Shown: positions 23,472 to 36,355 of the stretch, piece after piece | Position numbering within the stretch: the stretch's first letter is position 1 | How the letters are laid out: each line of letters begins with the position of its first letter | NCBI RefSeq assembly: GCF_019399895.1 | Contig: NC_091875.1 | Location: forward strand, 186,001-250,000 | DNA: 64,000 nt | Origin: Cardiocondyla obscurior | Taxonomy: Eukaryota; Arthropoda; Insecta; Hymenoptera; Formicidae | Direction of reading: 5' to 3' | Position numbers and translations under genes: made by a program | Notes under the pieces: generated by a model | Database searches by the model: none | What the model saw: only the letters and a program-made list of their open reading frames with translations | Told to the model about the DNA's origin: nothing

Positions 23472-26147
23472 ATGTACGAAAGCTTTTCCTTATTATCACG
23501 TAGGTTCTTCGTAATATCATTATTGGTCAAAATAATTTGCAATGACGTGTCTGTCGTGCAATCGAATATCCCGCCTGCAAAGGATACCTTTTACACACAG
23601 AATAATAATATGTGCAAAAGAAGAGCGGTGGCAAAAAGATGGAATTTAGACGAGCAGGCGCCTAACGAAAGATTTGATGAAAGTGCAAATTTAAAAATGA
23701 CATTTTACGATCCTGAACATAAAGACATTAAAGTCTTAGCACAGAAAATGGCTAATGAGGCTCTTAGCTCCCCGCAATTACAGCATAATATCAAGAAATT
23801 GGCAAATCTAAACCGGACTCTTAGTAATCATTTTAAAGGAATAAAACGTTCACCAGATGAAATAAAAAGTAGACTTGACTTAACAGAAAGTAGGAGCAGG
23901 CTAAATAAATTGTTAAATCATAAAAGAAAAGGGAAGAAAAAGAGAAGTAAGCGTAGACACGGATTGAGATGGCCCGAAGAACATTCTTCGTTACACAAAA
24001 AAGATCACTTTAAGGTGAGTAAAGATCTTAGTCAAAAGGTTTTTTAAAATCGACTTAAATCTTAACTTTAAACATTTATTTTTTAGAAAAAGCAACGAAA
24101 AAGTAATCTACCTATTAATATAAAAAAAAAGCAAAATAAAAATGCATTAAAAATACCGGCAAAAAGTGATATTACTAAACAGAACCTTATAAATAAAAAT
24201 GATAAATACTTTAGACGCAATATGGATTCTTCGCACTTAATACAAAGCTATCAAAAAAATAATAAAATATCAAATGAAATGATTAAACGTTCACCAAAAA
24301 ATTCTAAAAAAATGTCTGACAATGAAGAAATCGAATATTCCGACTACTATGACAATGGCAATGCTGAAACAATGCAATTAAAAGGAGATAAAAATGATAG
24401 AATCGTCAGGCAAACCTCAAACAGTTCTGCCTTTGGCAGCAATTTATTTAAACATCGTTCGCAATCCAAACAACAAATCGCAGATAAGAACTCCTACGAT
24501 AAGGATATAACTTACGATTATGAGTCGTTAAAACCATGGAAAACCAGTCACCCTGTGATCACTCAAGCAAATAAAGATAATGCTGTCGATTATGGACCTA
24601 CATACTCGCCGATACCGACTCATCAGAAAATGAATCCACAGGATCTATATTACATTCTACAGAAGGATCCGAGGTTCAATCAATTTCAAGTACCGAACAT
24701 CAATCGGCCTAAAGAAAACATATATGCCAATGAGATAAAATCTTCTACTGATAATTTTATCAGCTCCGATTTCGACCTAACGGAGATTTTTACGACCAGC
24801 GCGAACACTATTCTCAGTCCGAAAATTGAGGTCAAACAAATTCCCAGCGATATGCCACAATATCAGAATAAACCGAGCGTACCAAAAATAGGGAAACCTA
24901 AGGAAGTGCAGGTGCTTTATTCCGATACCTCGATGGATGTGCCGCACATCCTTCGAAAAATTCCGGGTACCTCAAATATATACGTTGCTGAGAAGGACAC
25001 CGAATCCGCAATGGTACCTCTGTCCAATAATTACGTTTATCCTGTCCCTACAGAGCAAACCATGCACAAAATTATTGACCACATTAATTCTCAATCAAAT
25101 AATAATCGACCAATAGAACATGTTTTAATTCCCGATCAAGAAAAAATCAAACAAAGCTGGTACAATAACAGCCAAAGGCAAGCGTTGTTTGAAAAAGGCC
25201 GTGAAGCGGCTCGAATTATCCATAAACAATTCCAAGATAATGATAGCGCAAATAAAAAATTAACGAACGATGATTTTATATCTGCAACTACGGTAAAGAC
25301 AATAGAAAAGATTCAACGTGCAAATGTTTCTACAACGTTAAACGAAACCAAGGAAGTTGCCAATCAGATATTAGAAAAAATTGTTGACGAGTTGGAAGCA
25401 ATGAAATTAAATCAAGCCACTGAAAACGAACAGATAGAAGGTCATTGCATAATGTTAATCTACTTTAATCGTTATAGTTTAATAAGACATGAATTAAGAA
25501 GCATTTCAATAAAAAATCTTTATTCTTGATAGGCTTACCTTGCAAGATGTCCGGTTCGTGGGAGACTATTCAGGGTGGAGTACAAATTGACATGAAAGTT
25601 GCTAATCGCACTATAAATGTGACTCTAGCGAAATTATCGCCTTCACCTGTTCATCAAGGCCTGTTGGATCCCAGTTGGAATCTAACTGGATATGCGCCAT
25701 TTGCAGTGGGTGGACCGTTTTCCTTGCTTGCCACTGACAATCGTACGAAATCTCTGGCGGTATTCACAGGTACAACAGGCGACTAAACAAATATATATTT
25801 TTAGAGAGACATTGCACGTAATAAACTAGTCGAAAATTTTAAAAAAGATCTACGATCATATAGGTGCATGCAGAGTGTGCCAGGGTATTGACACGATAGT
25901 GGGCGTATGGTCAATCGCCCGTCGTCCACAAGATTGCAGAGAGTTTCAGATTGCTACGAATATCTACAATGATATATTCTGTCGGACGAAAGTGTCGTCA
26001 GGAACGAAGAGACGCCACCGAGATATCATGCGATTGTTTCAGAGAGATAACAGAGACAACGGAAATGCGACCGAAATCTTGGCGAATAGTACATCGCAGC
26101 AAAATAGCACGCTACATCAATATAAAGCAAAGAAGCAAAAGCTTTAA
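23472..26147 (+). CDS. Secreted basic low-complexity protein with C-terminal avidin-like domain
   Basis: Four exons: 23472-24014, 24087-25440, 25533-25769 and 25864-26147 (TAA), total 805 residues. The donor at 25440 (GAAG|GTCATT) is weak; the others are good and in phase. The start MYESFSLLSRRFFVISLLV begins a likely signal peptide. Residues about 30-630 are Lys/Asn/Ser-rich, mostly disordered, with multibasic stretches (HKRKGKKKRSKRRHG) and repeated IKRSP motifs that could be cleavage sites. Residues about 633-755 resemble avidin: CKMSGSW matches the CxxxGxW first strand, SLAVFTGAC the VFTGQC strand with the disulfide Cys, VGVWSIAR the MWLLR strand, and IYNDIFCR the last NIFTR strand. Two biotin-stacking Trp positions appear replaced (by Gly in AVGGPFS and by Cys in QDCREF), so classical biotin binding is doubtful. 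The tail is Asn/Gln/Lys-rich. Function unknown. Confidence 0.8.
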
Positions 26148-26291
26148 ATATCTCAACGAAGATATGAAGAGAGCAATGATAATGTTATATAAAAAAAAAA
26201 AAAAAAACCCTTGCCAAAAATATAAAACATTTTTTTTAGTAATAATTTACGTAAACTCAAAGAAATGCAAGTTTTGCGTTCTTCAAAGATT

Positions 26292-26297
26292 AATAAA
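26292..26297 (+). terminator. Poly-A signal of the avidin-like gene
   Basis: AATAAA lies 145 nt after the stop. The convergent RPGRIP1L gene ends at 26482 on the other strand, so the two 3' ends are less than 200 nt apart. Confidence 0.6.
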
Positions 26298-26481
26298 TGT
26301 ATTAACGTCACAATTATAATTTAAAATATATTAAAAGATATATAGAAAATTTTGAATAAAATTTTATATAACTAAATATTTAATTTTGTTTCTTGATTCG
26401 GAGAATTAAATGTTCGACTTGAGTTTGATCATCTTCTAATAAACTAAATGCTCATGTAATATTCGCCTCTCACATTATCAT

Positions 26482-29400
26482 CTATTTTAATTTCGGCAAA
26501 CATAATCGAATGGCATTTAAACCGGATACTACAATCTACAGTAAGTGATAAATACGAAAATTATAATTTTAACAAAAGAATAATTTATATACGTATATAT
26601 GTAATACCTTTAGGATGCCAATTTGTTTTTCTTGATCATCATTAATCGGCAAGAATATATATTTGCATTCATCGCCAAGCGCATATTTTTTTATATTGAA
26701 AATTGCATAACTAAAGGGTAAAAAATTTACGATTGTACAAATTAAATATTTGTAATAACTCATAAAAAATCTCAATAAAATAGACTGTTACACTCACCCA
26801 ACTTCTTCACAGTCTTTATCTTCCCTTTCTTCGGGTAATGGTTCGCAAAGAACAGTAAATTTGACATCAGGACATATAGTTTCGGCCAACATAGCGCGCA
26901 AGTTATCTCTTTGTATGGGATGTGTCACTTCGTCTATCCAAAACTCTGAAATTACGAAATTAATGTATCTACTTGTACACCGAAGAGCAAACATGGCGTT
27001 TTCTGCGGCGACAGCGGCTAACCCTAGGCGGCAGAGGTAAAGGATGAGAGAACGGGGAGAAAATCAGTCTTCGGTGCACACGACGCTAAAGTCTCATTCG
27101 CTAGCTGCCGTCGCCACAGCAAACCATATCTGTTTCTCAGCGTACACTCACCGTCATAAGTGGCGTTCGTGATGCTGCAACGGTTGCTAGCGTACGTGAT
27201 CTTGGCGTGGGGTGCGTCGAAACTCACACGAAGCGCGCGCGTACACGTGTTGCGAAGCACCGGTCACAGAGGACTGAGTGGGACTGAGAGGGAACGCGGC
27301 CTACTACACCTCCCCGCACTCGGCGGCCGAGAGAGGGGGAAGTCACGTACGCCAGCCGCCGTCGCCGCATCAAACGCAATGTTTTTCAGTGTACGGCATA
27401 GTTTTTTATCAATTAAAAAAAATATTCGCAATTCTCTGTTTAAGAAAGAGATGTACAGATTTCTGTAGTAGTTAACAAACTGCTACAAATTATTAAATGT
27501 AAAATCATATTTTTTAACATAAAAAAAAAAAACGAGAATAAACAGTGCGCGTTATGCGTTTCGTAATGTTTAATTATATATATAAAAAAAATAATGTACT
27601 TTTTTTATAATTATAGACCATTTCTTTATCGCTCGTCTTTGGTTTTACCACAGAAACAGTCTCCATATCTTCGCCATAATTTCCGAGGAAGGAATACTCC
27701 ACGTAAAGTAACCGTGCCTCGTCATCCTGCATGACGCGACTCCCACTGAAAAGTTGCATGCTGACTATTTCTATAACTATCGCATTATCTTCTTTTCTGT
27801 GGCACTAAAAAAAAGGCGAATACGTATAAATTAGAAAAAAAAAAATCTATTTAAAAAACCCTTGTTAAATTATTCTCATTTACATAATGTATCTCTTACT
27901 TATCATTCGTATGATATAAACACTGCTGGTGTACAGTGCTAACTTCAAAGTATTAAAAATAATAAAATCAAATAATAAAAAAAAAAAGATTCTGTAAAAT
28001 TATCATGAGATTTATGCCTGTAATCTAACACTCTAAATGGAGAATCTTAAATATATAAACTAATGAAGCAGTATCGTACGCAACAAGAGATGTCATTTCG
28101 GTAATCCTGCGCCTCCACGTTTAACGGATTATCTCCTGCAAGTGTTTTAGGACGAGCTAAATTCAGTACAAAGGCTATACAATTAATATGTAAATGCAGA
28201 TGTAATTAATTACTAATAAGTATACTGGTAAAAGTCAGCAGACTCCTCTGCTTGTACTTCTCCCAGTTCTTGTCCGAGATAACCTCGTTCATATCGCGGA
28301 TATCGCGGATCGTGGTGTTTGATTCTTCGAACAAATTACCCTAAATACGTCCGCAATTTCGATAATTTTCAGATAAAATATAGAGCTTTTGCTATTTCTT
28401 ATACAATCGCGAGAAGTTTTCATAATCACTGTTAAACGTATCTTACATTCGCAAGTAACGTCCTAAACTCTGCCATGCTTGACGAATCCATCGAAGGGTT
28501 ATTACATTCACGTTTCTCAATATTATCCGCTCTGGAATCTAGACTGATTAAAAGATGATGCTTTATAATTTTGTCAAAACATATTAAGCAACGTACAGAA
28601 AAAAAAAAAAAAAAAAAAAAAAAGAGTCTTACTTTTTCATTACAACTGTTCTATTTTTTTCAAGTTTTTTATTCGTCTCGGTGATAGACGAGGACGATTT
28701 ATCATTACTCGAGTTGTTGTAATTTTCATTATTTGAGTTTTCAATGTCAGAATTAAAATCTATAATTAGTGACGTGACGTTAATTAAAAGTTCTTAATTA
28801 AATTCTAATTAACGAATTAAAATTTAATTAAATAAATAATAATGTAATGTAATGTAATGTTACTTGAGTACGAGGGCAATCGGATTTTTGGACTTGCTAA
28901 ATCTTTCGACTCCAAACCATCTTCTTCTTTCTGCTTTTTGAACGACACGATGTTTTGTAGAGCATATGTTGTGCGACGTCTATATTTATTAGGTATAATT
29001 TCTTCATCTTCTTCGTCTTCATTCTCATTTTCATCCTTCACCTCACGTTCTTCTTTCGTTTCTACTCTCCCGTTCTCATCTTCTTCCTTCTCTTTTTTTA
29101 TTGGTGGTGCGTGGAGAATGTTTTTCATTGAATTTATGCAGTATTGCTTTTTAAAAGCTTCGACCATATCGATATTACAGCTTAATCTCATCCACAACGA
29201 TAATTGACCGAAACTGACACCAGACAAGGAGCAAATGACACTGTTTACAGGAACGATATAATGCAACTTGTTCTGTGGATAATCTAAAATGTTCTTGATG
29301 GAGACCTTTGCAATAGCAAGCAGGTAGCTGGTGTCAGCTGGACGAACGACGTTCACGCGGAAGATGAGATACTCCAACAATACGTTCTTAAAGAAGGAAA

Positions 29401-32400
29401 AGAGATCCACTATGCGATACACGGAGGACGTATTGAAAATAAGATTGGGACACTTCATTTTCGGTGTGTAAGCGGTCTTTTCGTTCCACACGTCCCAGCT
29501 TATATAAATACGAAGATTAGATACGTCTTCCTCATCCGGTATTTTAGCAACCTAATAATTTCAACAAATATATATAAAATTATGTTTTATATTTTTAAAA
29601 ATAAATAAATTTTACTATTATAAAAATCAGCACGTAATTAATGAAAATGATACTAACCGACGTTGAAAGTTGCAACCGCGAAATGTGGATTTCAATGAGA
29701 CCTTGTTTATCATTAATTAATAAAGGAGAGGATTCCATTGGGAGCATCGGTAATTTTTCACTGTCATTCAAGCATGAGATCTTGCAAGGTAATTTATACT
29801 TCTGAATCAATTGTGGTTCTGTCGTTTTGCGCAAGTGACATATTACATCACATTTAGTATAATGCGGCGGTTTTAATCTCTTTATCGTCTTTTCTGCCTA
29901 AATAAAAAAAAAACATTGATGTTACGCTATTCCATAATTAATTAATATATCACGGGAAACTATGATAATTGCTTACGCAGAAATCTTTACTGATATCTCG
30001 ATAACATAATTTTTTCTGGATCCCAGAAAAAGAAGTAGCATCGAATGTGTCTTTCACTGGTGAACTAACTTCTCTTGTTAAAGTGGTTGACTTTTTTTTA
30101 CACACAAGATCGTAATTCTGAGAAAAAGTGTCAGTCGATTGGAGAGAGCAGCTTGTATAACAACAATCAGATTCTAAATTTATATAAGTTTAAACAAAAT
30201 TATTACGAACGTAATTGTTCGTCTTCACACTTTTGTAAATGCATCCTTTAGTATTTGTAAAATAATTTCGAAACATCATTATAATGTTATTATTACCGCA
30301 ATCTTCAATCGATTCTGTACTAAAAGCATGTTGCTTAACATCACGAACAGTTATTGTAGGATTGTTGTTATTGATGTCTGTTAACGAATCTCCAATCGCA
30401 GATACTTGATGCGTCATAGTTGGTTTCTTATCAACTTCATTTAACAATAAAATTTCTTGCAAAATATCATATAACATCAGAAGCATTTCTTCTCTAGTCA
30501 AATTCGCCAAGTATGATAATTTTTTCTGCGAACTCTTCTGTACAATGTTTGATGCATCACATTGAGAAGGCATTCCATGATCGCTGTAATAGATGCTAAT
30601 GATGACATTATGACAATCTAAGTTATTCAATTTTTAACAATATAAAAATTTGTTACAACTATATACTTATTTTAATAGATTATATAAAATATATATGTAT
30701 TTACGTTTTAATATTGATAAATTCGTAAATGTTCAAACACACGATATTTTGTATAATGTATAAATTACTAATTTAACTCGAGACATAAGAAATATGAAAT
30801 ATAAAATACCGATTGCAATCATTAAATCAAGGGAACGTGTAGAACGTTCCTAATTAAAAAACATCGTTTATAATAATGCACGCACACATATATACCTAAG
30901 AGCATTAACACAATATTTAAATTTTTGCTAGATATTTGTACTGTATAAGAATATAAATACTATATTTAAAAAGTTCGGTATTATTAAACCGAACGATAAA
31001 GTTTTTGTCAACAACCAGAATCACCGAACAGTAACTTTTCAAGAGGTACAACTTGCCTGTGCCTCTGTGTTACGTCCAAAATGCCTGCGTATTCTTCCTT
31101 CGGAGTAATCCTCGACGCATCCAGAGGAGTGTTAATTTGTGCCTGATCCAACAGCTTCAATATTTTCTCTCGGGATAGAACACTCGTATTACTTATTTCC
31201 GTTTTCCATTCCTTCAACGGCGACTGCAACGGCGTCTTGTCTTCATTATTTAAAATTATCATTGTACCCTGTTCCCTTGTGTTGATTGCATTAACTGTCT
31301 GCACTGACTTATCTGCCGATTGCCAATTTTCCCGGGTGTTACTAACAGTTTTTTCTAGCTGTAGAATTTTGTCGTACATTTCGCAACATTTTTTGCATTT
31401 TTCCTTACACGACGGTGTTGGTATTGTGGAATCAGATTTTTTATCTTGCGTATGTAAAGACTGGAAATAATACAAAATTGAGAATTAGTCGAGCATTTTT
31501 TAAAGATAGTATAATTTTAAAGAGTCATACGGAAAGTATATACTAACCGTCAATTGCATCGTTAAGGTATCTATGTTTGCTTGCAATTCTTCAAGTTTTG
31601 CAAATAATTGTTCGTTGGTAGTTTTTAATGCTATAATATTAGCCTGCTCCTGATTAAATGCATTCTTTAAAGTCTGTTGTTTCTGAGTGTCATCGCAAAG
31701 CTTCTTCTTCAATTCCATATTTTCCAATTCAACTTGTCCGTACTTCGAAGTGAGCGCAATAAGTTCATTATTATGTTGTTGTAATATTTTTATTTCGCTA
31801 GTAAGATCCCGTATTCGCTCGTCCTTCTCGCGTAACGAGAACTGTGAGTTCTTCGCCTTTAGCATCTGATCGTCAATTTCAGCCATGCGTGTTCTTTCAG
31901 AAGATAAAACAGCGGCGATTTCCTGACTGTTTCTTTAAAAAAAAATAATAAATTTTTTAATTAGAAATATACTACTTTAAATGCAATTTATTTCGTAATA
32001 TTTAGATTATAAACGTAAAAAGGGCAAATTATAAACATACCTCGTCGTTTGTTCAAGAGTTGTCTTCAAATCATTAATTTCAGTGGTTAGTGTAACGTTT
32101 TTTTCTTGAGTTATCATTAATTTATCGTTCAGTTGCTTCATTTGTCGCCACACACGTATGTATTCTACATTTTCCGCCACTTTTTCCTTTTGATTATTAG
32201 TTAAATGTGCCAGTTCTTTTTCTAGCTCTATTATATGGCATGTCATTTCTTTCTTCTGCGCCTCCAGTTTCTGCAAACAGACGTCCGACGTTAAGAACAA
32301 ATTATGGTGCGTAACATTAATAACGACAAAGCCTGCGTATTCGTGAAACTGTATAATTATCCAGACGTGATATCAAATCGTGAAAAGAAACTCGTGCAAT

Positions 32401-33459
32401 ATTTCACATCTCTTGCTATTTTACATCATCCTGCAAACTAATTTTACTTTGCTATGCAAAATATAACATTGATTGCGCTGTGTGAATGATATATGGTGAG
32501 ATGCAGTAAAAAGATAGAAACATGTGCAAATATTTCAAATTTATACTGATTTATTTTACCTCGATTTTAACGAGGTAGTTTCGTGTGTCATTATCATCAT
32601 CATCTCTTGCTCCGACAATGCACTGACAAGACGGTGCTCTTATGCGATTATTCTCGCTTCGACACGTTCTAAAAAAAGACGATTTCAGTATTTCAATGCG
32701 TCGCGGCATGAGTCACGGTACATACGGGTGTAGTGCACGTATACTTACACAAACCCAGAAGATGATGGTCTAACAAGATTACGGTTGCGCGACGAGGACC
32801 TGCCGCTCATCGTGTGACTCAACAATTGATTTCTCATCACAGTGATTTTCTCCTTTAGCTGAAATATTTAACAATAAACTAAAACCAAAATGACGAGCAC
32901 ATAATCTTCGGCTTGTGTTAATTTTGTTAAAAATTTTATTTAAAAAATTATTATTATTATAATATCTATACTAAATAAAAATACAATAAAACATAAGAAT
33001 TATTCTTCCGAATCGATGATCCTGTTATCATGTTACAATATAAAAAGAAAAAAAAAATTACTGTTATTTGAAATTTACCTTGGCATTTTCAAGTTCCAAA
33101 GCAGTTGTTCTATTCTTATCGTCGGCAACATCTAACGTAAATCCACACCTTGGATTACCAGCCAGTCTAATCAACTTTGTCCCAAGTCTTTTGATCTTAT
33201 CTTCTTGACAGTTACATAATTTCTTAAGATTGCTTGCCTCATCGAGTAAACGCAGATATTTGTCTTCCAGTTGGCAACGATCAAGCTTACAAACGAGATG
33301 ACGTTCCCTAAGATCTTCCAACATTAAAAAATATTATTCTCACAGGATTATCTATGATTATAAAGACACAAAGGAATACAAACCTATGGCACTGACTGTA
33401 GTGTCGGCGTACGAGCCTTCTCTTACGGGTACAATGTCACGATTCGGATCGTCTGCCAT
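26482..33459 (-). CDS. RPGRIP1L: RPGRIP1L (fantom), ciliary transition-zone protein
   Basis: Nineteen coding exons: 33459-33384, 33314-33079, 32858-32749, 32668-32560, 32270-32041, 31932-31548, 31460-31057, 30583-30207, 30173-29977, 29897-29658, 29551-28864, 28759-28633, 28543-28447, 28340-28226, 28135-28080, 27804-27600, 26945-26798, 26710-26608 and 26535-26482 (TAG). All are in phase and total 1,318 residues, close to the vertebrate protein length. The N-terminal half is coiled coil, with the family signature QEDKIKRLGTKLIRL at about residues 70-85. Residues about 735-930 form a C2 domain (GLIEIHISRL..., LSLWMRLSCNIDMVEAF), followed by an acidic linker. Residues 1150-1318 form the RPGR-interacting domain (DNAIVIEIVSMQLFSGS, VKFTVLCEPLPEE, DCEEVG). 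It scaffolds the Y-links and gate of the cilium; in insects this points to sensory neurons or sperm. The exon 31057 donor is a GC site, and a MITE sits in the intron 26946-27599. Some small 3' exons (28135-28080, 26535-26482) rest on phase and weak similarity. Confidence 0.92.
26978..27391. mobile_element. TIR (MITE-like) element, compound copy, in an RPGRIP1L intron
   Basis: The left end (from 26978, CACCGAAGAGCAAACATGGCG) and right end (to 27391, ...CAATGTTTTTCAGTG) are inverted copies over about 45 bp, each flanked by TA. A third copy of the terminal sequence sits internally, ending at 27142 and also followed by TA. The piece 26978-27142 is therefore a complete ~165-bp unit and the whole looks like two units, tandem or nested. 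It is GC-rich against an AT-rich intron and starts 33 nt from the acceptor of exon 26945-26798. Confidence 0.75.
31008..31066 (-). CDS. Possible retained-intron 3' end of a short RPGRIP1L isoform
   Basis: If the GC donor at 31057/31056 is not used, the frame of exon 31460-31057 continues 16 codons to a TGA at 31008 (ending LLFGDSGC). The product would be about 532 residues: coiled coils only, without C2 or RPGR-interacting domains. This follows from the sequence; use in vivo is unknown. Confidence 0.4.
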
Positions 33460-34058
33460 TTGCAATCAAAATTTTAATATCTTGGAGCTGACAAAGGGTG
33501 TACTTTCAAACTTTGAGACGACCAACATGCGGGTGCTGAAAATTCGACGTGGCATTAGTAACGTATCTGACCGATATTACTTCATTACTGATTTCTAGAT
33601 GAGAAAATTCGACTGATCAACAATACCCTACGATCTAACGTTTATTTCAATCCATATTAAACAATGGATCTGAGATATTTATTATTTAAAAAATAATTGC
33701 CGCATACATTTTTCTTTTGTATAAAAAAGTATGGAAAGAAATATATCGGAGCGCTATTGTAATGGGTAAAATAATCAAATAATAATGAACTATAAAATGT
33801 GATGTTATTATGATTATCACCGGTTACCGTTTTTAGAGCCAGATTTTTATTAACGCTGCATATTAGTGACGGTACCTCGTCTGTTTCTGAATGTGACAAA
33901 TTTTTCTGAGGGTGATTCATTCTCGCAAGAAATGAATCATCTACGTATACAACTTCAGAAGTAACGAAGATAAAAAAAAATATAAAAAAAAACAGTTGGA
34001 GTTTAGTTTTACAGAGAAAAAAGATGGAAAATAACATACGATTTTTAAAGAATTTCAC

Positions 34059-34092
<34 letters not shown>

Positions 34093-34706
34093 GTATATAC
34101 ATAATATATTAATATGTTTTTATTATCTTATCTATTCGTACGTATAAAAGAAAAATAATTAAAATAATAATTACAAGACAATCAGCCGAATACCTTCTCG
34201 CATTGCTTTGCATTATTGTAAATGCGCAAACGGCAAATTCTGTGTTAATATTCTTCCCTAATTCAATTTATTTTAGCTAATGTAACCTAATTAGTTATTA
34301 ATCCTCCAATTAATTAATTATTAATTATCGTTGACCACGTCGGGACAATTTTCGAAAGGGCTGAAACAGGGTTTCGGCGATAAAGCAAACGTATAAACGA
34401 ATAATAAATAAGAAAGTAACAGACCAAATGGAAGAAAAAGAAGTTGACGGAAACCACCAAGATGATCCGGAGGAGGAAGAGAACCGAAAGAAAGAGAAGA
34501 AAAAAAAAAAAGAAGGGAAAATCACCCGGTACGTTGGTGGCGTCACGAGCGTCACCTCGGGACGGGACGCGGAGCCAAGATCTGGCGAAGAGAGGGGGAC
34601 CAAGCACAACCTGACCCCGTCCGTGATCACCGCACCGTACCCTCGCTTTTGACATCGGCGGCGGTGGCGGCGGTGGCGGAGTGTGCGTGCCAGTGGCGAA
34701 GGTAAG
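33460..34706. other. Divergent promoter interval between RPGRIP1L and cpa
   Basis: About 1.25 kb separates the two start codons. It holds a poly-A run (34061-34089) and, near cpa, a GC-rich stretch with GGCGGC repeats (34650-34700) likely to be the cpa 5'UTR or promoter. A 133-codon frame at 33657-34058 (-) is discussed among rejected items. Confidence 0.5.
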
Positions 34707-36355
34707 ATGGCGGCGGACGGAGATGCGGTGATTCCGGACCAGGAAAAAGTGCGAATAGTCTCGGATTTTATATTGCACTCGCCGCCGGGTGAGTTCAACG
34801 AGGTGTTCAACGACGTGAGGGTCCTGCTGAACAACGACAACCTGTTGAAGGAGGGTGCGTCCGGAGCGTTCGCCCAGTACAACAAGGACCAGCTCACGCC
34901 TGTTAAGGTATCGTCATTATCATCGTCACTGTCGGTGTTATTATTGCCGCCGTCACTGTCGTCGTCGTCGTCGTCACCGTCGTCACCGTGAACAGCCACC
35001 GGCGGTGCCGCGGACTGCGTTTTTCCGCGCGGCCCTTACTGCTCGGACTCCGCGGCTCGCGCGAGTCCTTGGCGCCCTTTCGCGCGCTCGCCTCCTTTTC
35101 CTTTTCAAGCGTACCTATCGATTGCAAAGCCCGATTACGGTGACCTTGGTCCGTTTCCGGCTGTCTCGCGTTATCGGCTTTCCTGGAATTTCTTCCGGAT
35201 GTGGGAGCAACGTCCCCCTCGAGGGACGTTTGCCACGCGACGGGTTTCTTGATTACCGTACCGGCTCCGACACCCTCGCGGCTGGTTATGAAAGTTTTGC
35301 CCTGGATAGATAATAAAAATCGTACAGCTGTCTAAAAATATGACAATTTCCTATTTCCTTTCCATTTCACAGTGAAACGATATTATGACGTCTGTATATT
35401 TTGAAGATTTTTAATTTTGCTGAGAGGCTCACCACTTGTGCCGGGGGCAATGTTTCAGAGCCTTTTTTTAGTTCCTTCTACGGTAAACAGTTTATTTTGC
35501 AGTCTAGAGTTTTCAGATACTAATCTATTTGCATGGGAAACCATGAAAAATGTGACGTATTCGGAAAGATAAACGTATGAAAATAATCGATTAATTTTTT
35601 TTTTGCGCACAGATAGAGGGAAGTGATCACCCAGCGCTCATAACAGAACACAATGACTTGGGATCTCAAAGGTTTTACGATGCGCAGAGTAAGCAAAGTT
35701 TTAAATACGATCACCTAAGGAAGGAAGCGCAAGATTACGAATCTTACGAACCAGATCCTGTAGCAGAGCCTTGGAGGTCAGCCCTTCAAGAAGAGATAAC
35801 GAATTACACTCAAAGCCATTACAGACACGGTGCTTGCTCAGTTTTTGGAAAATCCCTTGGAGGTAATTGTTATAAACGATTAGTCAATTGTTTAAGCGAG
35901 TCGGAGAGTGCCGAATAACAATTTACTTTAATGCAGGAAACATAACGCTAACGGCGTGCATAGAGGATCACCAGTTTCAACCTAAAAACTTCTGGAACGG
36001 CCGCTGGCGTTCGGTGTGGACCGTCAGTTTTACCCCGAATTCGGGTACTGCCGAATTGAGAGGTAGCCTCAAAGTACAAGTACACTATTACGAAGATGGA
36101 AATGTACAATTGGTCAGTAGCAAAGATGTGAAGGAGAGCCTGCCGATCTCCAATGAGAAACAAACGGCGAAGGATTTGATACGGTTTGTCGAGGAATCCG
36201 AAAACGATTATCAAACGGCAATTTCCGAGAACTATCAAACAATGTCCGATACCACTTTTAAGGCATTGCGAAGGCAATTACCAGTAATGCGAACAAAAAT
36301 CGACTGGAACAAAATTGTGTCGTACAGTATTGGCAAAGAGCTTAAAAGTCAATAG
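34707..36355 (+). CDS. cpa: F-actin-capping protein subunit alpha
   Basis: Three coding exons 34707-34907, 35613-35862 and 35937-36355 (TAG) give 289 residues, the usual length of CapZ alpha. The protein forms a heterodimer with the beta subunit and caps actin barbed ends. Recognisable family stretches are KVRIVSDFILHSPPGEFNEV near the N-terminus, ITEHNDLG, the central strands FWNGRWRSVWTV and VQVHYYEDGNVQL, and the C-terminal FKALRRQLPVMRTKIDWNK actin-binding tail. Splice phases (0, then 1) agree. The GC-rich leader and the TCG/TCA-rich start of intron 1 (34915-34990) are notable in AT-rich DNA. It is divergent from RPGRIP1L. Confidence 0.97.

Noticed and set aside
28857..29207. Ser-rich plus-strand frame of 116 codons
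   Set aside because: Antisense shadow of the Glu/Asp-rich linker of RPGRIP1L.
33657..34058. 133-codon minus-strand frame with a very hydrophobic start between RPGRIP1L and cpa
   Set aside because: It opens with a non-ATG codon, is dominated by Phe/Lys runs from poly-T/A sequence, has no family resemblance, and the hydrophobic part is explained by composition.
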